Shown piece after piece: positions 6,464 through 11,196 of a stretch of DNA of 11,196 nucleotides (its first letter is position 1; the number at the start of each line of letters is the position of its first letter). Under the pieces are notes generated by a model. It was not told the DNA's origin, made no database searches, and saw only the letters and a program-made list of their open reading frames with translations. Position numbers and translations under genes: made by a program. This DNA is from Sporisorium sorghi. Taxonomy: Eukaryota > Basidiomycota > Ustilaginomycetes > Ustilaginales > Ustilaginaceae. The stretch lies in the NCBI GenBank assembly GCA_023212695.1, contig JALCCG010000454.1:1-11196 (forward strand). Reading direction: 5' to 3'.

Positions 6464-9010
6464 CTAGAACGACGACTGCTGGCCCTGCTGCTGCTGCTGA
6501 CCCTGCTGACCCTGCTGCATGAGCCTGGTCGCATTGCCAAACTTGAACGGCGCAGGTCCCGACTTGGGCTGGAACGTAATCGGCTGCGGCGGCATCGAGT
6601 ACACAATACCCAGCTCCTCACAAGCCGACTTGATGCGCTTCATCAGCTTGGTCCTGCGCTCCCACCGCGCGCCCCAGTCCTGCCAGTTGCTCTTGTGCTC
6701 GAACGCCACCACGAGCTCGATCGCATTCTGCTGCGTGATCGAGTTGAAGTTCAAATCCAACGGCCCGCCAAAGTCGCGGTCGTTCTCCTTAGTCCACGCG
6801 CGCAACTTGGTGCGCAGCTGATCCAGCGTCTCCAACGACGTCTCGAAGCCGACCTGGATCAGCGTAAACTCCCACTGCGCCCCACTGCGGCGCGAGTTGT
6901 AGATGTACTTCTTGGTCGCCAGCATCGCATTGGGCGCCACAATCTCGGCATTCACCGTCGTCCGGAATGTCGTCGAGAGCAGCCCAAACTCCTTGACAAA
7001 CATCCACTCCTCGTCGATGCACACCAAATCGCCTACGTCGTACGGGTGCGTGGCAAAGATGAAGATCATGCTCTCGAAGATGTTCTTCGCCGAATTGCCA
7101 AAGATGAACGAGAACCCAACGACAAAGGTCGACAGCGGCACGATGTTGGACACGGTCGAGTCGCCGTTGAAGATCAACAGCCAGATGAAGATGACGATGA
7201 TGAGGCCGATAAACATGAGCACGCCGTCCAGCTTGGAAATGGCCGACGACATGTCCTTGAGCGAGGTGGAGAGCGCGCGCCTCTCGCGGTAGATGCGCTG
7301 CACCGCCTCGCGCATCTCCTCCTTGCTGATGTCGCCGTTGCGATCCGCGTCAAACAGGTTGAACGCCTCGCGCGCCTCGTCTTCGCTCTTGAAGTACGGC
7401 ACAAAGTCTTCAGCGACAAGCGTCGACTTGTGATCGGAAAGGTTGTTGAAGAGCAGTTTGGCCAGCTTGCGTGCCGAGCGCTGCGAGCCGATCTGATTGC
7501 CTTTGTAGAGCTTGCTGCCCTTCATGGTGGCCATGGCGATGGCTTCGCTGATCTGAGAGGCAACATTGGTCTTGCGCTCGCGCTTCTGGACCTCGCGCTC
7601 CGTGGGTGTGTGTGTGCCGTCGTTGCGATGCATGTGCATGTGCGGGTGATGGTGGTGGTGTTGGTGCTCTGCCGTGGCAGTCTTCTCTCCAGCTTGGGAC
7701 TGCGCATGGGCATCCGCTTGCTGTGGAGGCGCAAAGTAGCCTCCGAGCCCATCTCGCGACTGCTTGGCAGCGTGCTGGCCGTACGCCTGCTTGTAGCCAG
7801 GCGAGACAGGACGACTGCGCATGGGGTTGAAGCGGCGCTTCTGCATGAGGTACTTGGATTCGTGCAGCTTGTCGAGCGCCTTGAGCGCCTTTTGGTTCTG
7901 CTCAAGACGATCCTTGACGGCGGTTTTGTGGAAGTTGATGGCGATGAATTGAAGTGCAACCTTTTCGACGAGCAAGATGATGCTAGTCGCGAAAAGCGAA
8001 CGGATGACCTTGAAAATGGTGGGCCAATAGTCGGGTCGAGAGTTGGACGAATACTGAATGGCAAGCACACCGCCGAGACTGATCCACGCCCAGGTGATGC
8101 AGAGGACGAGCTTGACATAGAGCGTGGTGGCCATGAAGGCCTCGATGTAGGTCTTGACGATCTCGGGCGCCTTGCCATAGACGGCAATGACGAGTCGCAG
8201 CGCTACGGGCGGGATCCAGTCTACAATCAGAAAAGTTCCACAGCTGGCAGCCCAAATGATGGCGATCCATACGCTCCAGACGACGACTTGGGGGCGAGCT
8301 GAGGAGTTGTTGTCGGTGGCAGTGACGACGATGAAGGGTACAAGGCAGATGGCGGTACCGATCAAGGCGGCTAGAAAGATGCGCACGGGACGGGCAAGAC
8401 GGAGGCAGGCGAGGTACACTTTTCGACCACGTCTTGCGCGAGTGACCTTGGCGCCCTTACGACCGCGACTGTCGCCCTGGTCGTCGTCGTCGTCGTCGTC
8501 GTTCTCGCTGGAGGTGTCCCAGTCAAAGTCCTCGGATTCGTCTGCCGAGCTGGCAATGGAGCTGGCGCGGCTAGTGCAACCGTTGAGCGCCTCGGCACTG
8601 GCAAAAGGAGCATGCGGAGGCTCAAAGGTGTCGTGATGGGTGGGCAGTCCGAGCTTGGTGGGTCGGTTGGCGCGATCGATGAGCGTGTCCTGGTTGATGT
8701 CCCATCCATTCTTGGTAGCGTTGGAGGAGTCGGCGTTGCTTCCACTGCCACTTGCACTCGCGTTGTCGTTCGGCAGATTCTCTTGACGTTGTCGCAGCTG
8801 GTCGTAGCCCGCTTGGTTGCCAGCATCGATGCCTTCGAAAAAGTTCGGATCGTCCATGCGATCATGATGGAGGAAGTGCGCGGGCGGTGGGCCGCCGAGT
8901 GATCCTATGCTGGCGGTGGCAGTGGCGTGCTGACGAGGCGTCTGCATGTTGGCCAACGGGATGTCCGCTACATCCATCTGCTCGGCGGTCTTGTACGGAA
9001 GCGAAGTCAT
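6464..9010 (-). CDS. EF-hand mechanosensitive ion channel, MscS family
   Basis: The product is 848 aa from a single exon. The N-terminal 200 residues are low complexity and acidic (D171-D177 run), then a basic patch. Hydrophobic segments are at about 210-230, 241-264, 291-318 and 331-358. A loop of about 230 residues holds a His-rich patch (449-461) and one canonical EF-hand (D554-A-D-R-N-G-D-I-S-K-E-E565). The MscS pore region follows: a membrane segment at 597-614 and the pore helix at 621-650 with the V-V-G-F-S-F-I-F-G-N-S-A-K-N-I-F-E-S signature, then P-Y-D-V-G-D and the cytosolic beta domain (about 650-810). The tail is Gln rich (831-848). This order matches fungal Msy1/Msy2-type channels, which in fission yeast sit in the ER and nuclear membrane and control calcium after hypo-osmotic shock. 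The start has A at -3. The gene is convergent with the tubulin. Confidence 0.93.
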   Translation of the reverse strand: MTSLPYKTAEQMDVADIPLANMQTPRQHATATASIGSLGGPPPAHFLHHDRMDDPNFFEGIDAGNQAGYDQLRQRQENLPNDNASASGSGSNADSSNATKNGWDINQDTLIDRANRPTKLGLPTHHDTFEPPHAPFASAEALNGCTSRASSIASSADESEDFDWDTSSENDDDDDDDQGDSRGRKGAKVTRARRGRKVYLACLRLARPVRIFLAALIGTAICLVPFIVVTATDNNSSARPQVVVWSVWIAIIWAASCGTFLIVDWIPPVALRLVIAVYGKAPEIVKTYIEAFMATTLYVKLVLCITWAWISLGGVLAIQYSSNSRPDYWPTIFKVIRSLFATSIILLVEKVALQFIAINFHKTAVKDRLEQNQKALKALDKLHESKYLMQKRRFNPMRSRPVSPGYKQAYGQHAAKQSRDGLGGYFAPPQQADAHAQSQAGEKTATAEHQHHHHHPHMHMHRNDGTHTPTEREVQKRERKTNVASQISEAIAMATMKGSKLYKGNQIGSQRSARKLAKLLFNNLSDHKSTLVAEDFVPYFKSEDEAREAFNLFDADRNGDISKEEMREAVQRIYRERRALSTSLKDMSSAISKLDGVLMFIGLIIVIFIWLLIFNGDSTVSNIVPLSTFVVGFSFIFGNSAKNIFESMIFIFATHPYDVGDLVCIDEEWMFVKEFGLLSTTFRTTVNAEIVAPNAMLATKKYIYNSRRSGAQWEFTLIQVGFETSLETLDQLRTKLRAWTKENDRDFGGPLDLNFNSITQQNAIELVVAFEHKSNWQDWGARWERRTKLMKRIKSACEELGIVYSMPPQPITFQPKSGPAPFKFGNATRLMQQGQQGQQQQQGQQSSF

Positions 9011-10068
9011 CTTTGGAGGTCGCGCAATCTATCGGGGCGAGTTCCGGTCGGGATGTCCGCTAGGGCGTCTCTAGGCCAGCTAGAGCGTGCCGAGGCAGTT
9101 GCAAAGCAATGCGAGCTAGTTCCAGTCGTCGAGTCCCCTTTTGCTCTGGAAGCTGCCGTGGTTGTCGGATGACGCGGCGACTTCTGCAAGAACCTGGTGG
9201 ATACACCTCTCTTCACGTCGAAGAGAAGACGAAACGAGCTGTCTATAATTGGATGGTGAATGGAGAATGGGTCCTGTCCGGTCAAGATCTCTTGCTGGTC
9301 TTGTCGAACAGGTTAGTGGATGATGGCGGGGGAGAGATAGGAGGAAGTGGGTGCGTGCGTGCGTGCGTGCGTGTTGCAAACTTTGAGCTTCTTTTGCGAG
9401 CTGCAGGCCAAGGCCGCTTTCTGGTGATGTGTGTGTTGGATGCGCCTAAAATTTCTCTCGCAGAGATCACATGGGAACACTGAGCTGGCGGCTGCACACT
9501 CAAAACTTTTTTTTTTTTTGGGTCCCCTCTTCAACGTCACACCTCCTCGCGGTCTACTTTGGGCGCGTCACACACGCTTCGGCTTTGGTTCTCAAACCCT
9601 AAATTTGAAATCCAGTGTGATCTCAGAGATTCTGAGAAGGACAAGGCGGTGCGGGATCGGCGCAAGCTACCGCTCCAGAAGAAGGGAAGATGATCTTTTT
9701 GTCGAAGCTCACGAGAGCTCTCCTCGGCTCTTGTGCCTCAAGCTGGTCGAAGGCACATAGAGTTGGCGGGTCGACTTGATCCTGATCGCTCGCTCGCTCG
9801 TTCCGCCGTTGCGTTGCCTGTTGTCACCGCCTCCCTTCCTCCTGCATTCAAGAAAAAAAGGGACCTGGCGCATTGTCAGCGAGGCGCATCCGAGCTGCAC
9901 GAACAGTGTGGTGTTGGCTGGCAACAGCATGCTTGAGAGGCTCTGTCGGTGTCTTTTCTTTGGCGGTGCTGCAGCCAAGCCAACGCCACGCTGGCCGGGA
10001 AGTCACCGACAGGCAAAGAAAATTCTTGCGCGAAGAAGTCGATGTGACGGTCTAACATTCTCACAAAA
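9011..10068. other. Upstream region of the channel gene; no supported gene
   Basis: The left part is the presumed promoter and leader of the - strand channel gene; an AATTGG at 9246-9251 gives a CCAAT sequence on that strand about 240 bases before its ATG. The region also contains a GTGC microsatellite, a T-run at about 9508-9519 and a CTAAATTTGAAA stretch near 9599 that resembles CTAAATTTCAAA near 4033. Open frames of 60-125 codons on both strands are rich in R, S and C and have no recognisable domain. Confidence 0.45.
9351..9373. repeat. GTGC tetranucleotide microsatellite
   Basis: Nearly six uninterrupted GTGC units in the region upstream of the channel gene, likely to vary in length between strains. 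Confidence 0.85.
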
Positions 10069-10747
10069 ATGCGCAATGACGTAAACCAGTCTCTTTCGGA
10101 TGGCGCCTTCGCTGGATCATCGACGGCAAGGGTTCGTTCAAATTCAACCGCTTTCTTCTCAATCGAAGGTGAGCAAAGGTCGTTGCAGTCAATGTTCGTA
10201 GCGATTGCGCTGCGCTGACGACTGCGTGCTGCTTTGGCTTGCTGTCTGAGGTCTGACAACGCCAGCAAGAGGCTGCAGCTGGCGTTGTAGACTCGCCACG
10301 TCAGAGGAGAGAAGTCAGCGCGGAACACAAGCTTTGAGACTCGATCTTTTGACTCGTTTCTGCCTCGCTCATCTCGGCCTGGCCGATCTCGGCAAAGCGG
10401 CCGGTCCGACGTTGCTCCGCATCGACGCCCCACTCTATCCCCGGGAGTGTCACTTGCGCATTGCAGCATTTTCCCGACAGTTCAAGACAGACTCTAACGT
10501 TATCGCAGAGCAAGCCGAAACTGCCAAAGCATCATCAAAACAAACTGAGCACAAGGGTGAGAGCCGGCTTGTGGACGGGTCGCATTTTTCGTTAGCGCTT
10601 GTTGGATCCATTGCGATTGACTTTGACGTTGACGGGAAAATGGCTTCGATCTCGGAATCCGAAAATTCAACAACGCACAGGCTCATCCTGACGGTCGCTT
10701 CCGATCAAGTTATTAAGCAACGGCTCCTCAGATCAGAACTTCCCTGA
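10069..10747 (+). CDS. Speculative two-exon gene, unknown product
   Basis: An ATG at 10069 (A at -3) opens 33 codons that end at a strong donor, GTGAGC (intron from 10169). A CTGAC branch-like site and CCAG acceptor (intron end 10265) lead in correct phase into a long open frame that ends at 10747. The spliced model would give 193 aa. The second exon uses many C-ending codons in its first half. There is no signal peptide, domain or motif I recognise, and a - strand open frame (9876-10469) overlaps it. Supported only by internal consistency of splice sites and frame; the region may be non-coding. Confidence 0.2.
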
Positions 10748-11085
10748 CCGACCAATGACGACGCGATATGGTGATGGCTTCAGGCACATACGCTTTCTTC
10801 ATGCTGAGCTTCTTTCCTGCGCACCGCACAAGAAGTTGAGCCCTCTGAGCTTTGACACAGAAAAGAAAACAAGCTCATGCTGCCATTCGGTGATCCTCGA
10901 CGGCATCCCATGCTCTGCCAAAGAGTCTCCGCCAAAGAGTCGAGAGAAGCGTCAAGTCCGGATCTTGGCGGTCCCATCAAGCTCTCACCACCATATGATC
11001 ACATCAACAGCTTGTTTAGCCGGTTCCTGAGCCGATGCTGTCGCTGTGCAACGATACAGCACGTGCACAAACTGTCCCATAAAAT
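10748..11085. other. Region with no identified feature
   Basis: No gene, RNA or clear repeat is recognised. Open frames here are short, basic and Ser/Cys/His rich. The short repeat ctccgccaaagagtc/tgccaaagagtctc around 10915-10940 is the only visible internal repetition. Confidence 0.3.
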
Positions 11086-11196
11086 ATGGTGTTGGCACAA
11101 ATCACTCCATTGCTCAATGGCTGCAAAGCCAAAGCCATTGATGCCTTATATGATGGTGATGCCCTGTCCCTCCTCTATGCAGTGATTGAGTCAGAT
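11086..11196 (+). CDS. Possible start of a gene cut by the window edge
   Basis: An ATG at 11086, six bases after a stop in the same frame (11080-11082), opens 37 codons that run off the right end. The peptide has ordinary protein composition (an A-K-A-I-D-A-L-Y-D-G-D-A-L helix-like stretch), unlike neighbouring frames. The pattern vaguely recalls the N-terminal gag part of Ty1/copia-type retrotransposons, but this is a weak impression from a short piece. No signal peptide. It could also be an internal exon. Confidence 0.3.
   Translation, partial: MVLAQITPLLNGCKAKAIDALYDGDALSLLYAVIESD

Noticed and set aside
6440..8302. 620-codon open frame on the + strand opposite the channel gene
   Set aside because: It is antisense to a clear MscS-family protein, is full of R/L/H, has no recognisable domain, and is explained by the C/G-ending codon bias of the real gene.
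9591..9611. AAACCCTAAATTT stretch resembling a telomere repeat
   Set aside because: Only one unit is present, without tandem repetition; chance or a short AT-rich motif is more likely.
9876..10469. 197-codon open frame on the - strand
   Set aside because: It begins with ATG but is R/C/S rich with no domain or signal peptide, and overlaps a competing + strand model. Not enough to call a gene.
1..11196. CRISPR arrays, rRNA and tRNA genes
   Set aside because: No spaced direct repeats, no rRNA-like stretches and no convincing cloverleaf were seen; the window is eukaryotic in character.

Overview
The window looks like nuclear DNA of a basidiomycete fungus, most likely a smut (Ustilaginaceae). 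The grounds are short GT-AG introns (77-94 nt) with good donors and a CTAAC branch site, compact intergenic spaces, C-ending codon preference, a fungal beta-tubulin, a fungal EF-hand MscS channel, and a tandem cluster of short secreted proteins placed beside housekeeping genes. The species call is inference.

Left part (1-3900), accessory. Three intact intronless genes on the + strand (283-813, 1472-2005, 2496-3104) encode 176-202 aa secreted proteins. They are clearly paralogous: each has a signal peptide ending in Cys-x-Cys, no other cysteine after it, an R-A-x-x-H-[IL] block, an L-[IV]-G-E-[AV] block and, in the first two, a terminal Y-G-R motif. I do not recognise the family by name; candidate plant-colonisation effectors is the working hypothesis. 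A fourth copy (3468-3886) keeps the same blocks but has an in-frame stop upstream and a frameshift at a G7 tract, so it appears to be a relic. The spacers carry two perfect TGACGTCA palindromes, a leader motif shared by genes 2 and 3, and tandem ACGTGA repeats before gene 1.

Middle part (3900-6077), housekeeping-like. After a 25-A tract and simple repeats comes a four-exon beta-tubulin (4405-6077, 469 aa). It is unusually divergent: positions matching the benzimidazole site of fungal beta-tubulins (6, 50, 167, 198) are all replaced, and the acidic C-terminal tail is about twice the usual length. It may be a second, specialised beta-tubulin.

Right part (6078-11196). Convergent to the tubulin is a large intronless gene on the - strand (9010-6464, 848 aa) for an EF-hand mechanosensitive channel of the MscS family, like fission yeast Msy1/Msy2. 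Beyond its upstream region there is about 2 kb with little clear coding: one speculative two-exon gene (10069-10747) and, at the right edge, a coding-like ORF that runs out of the window (11086 onward).

The secreted-protein genes look like a locally expanding and decaying family; tubulin and the channel are unrelated cellular genes that flank it.
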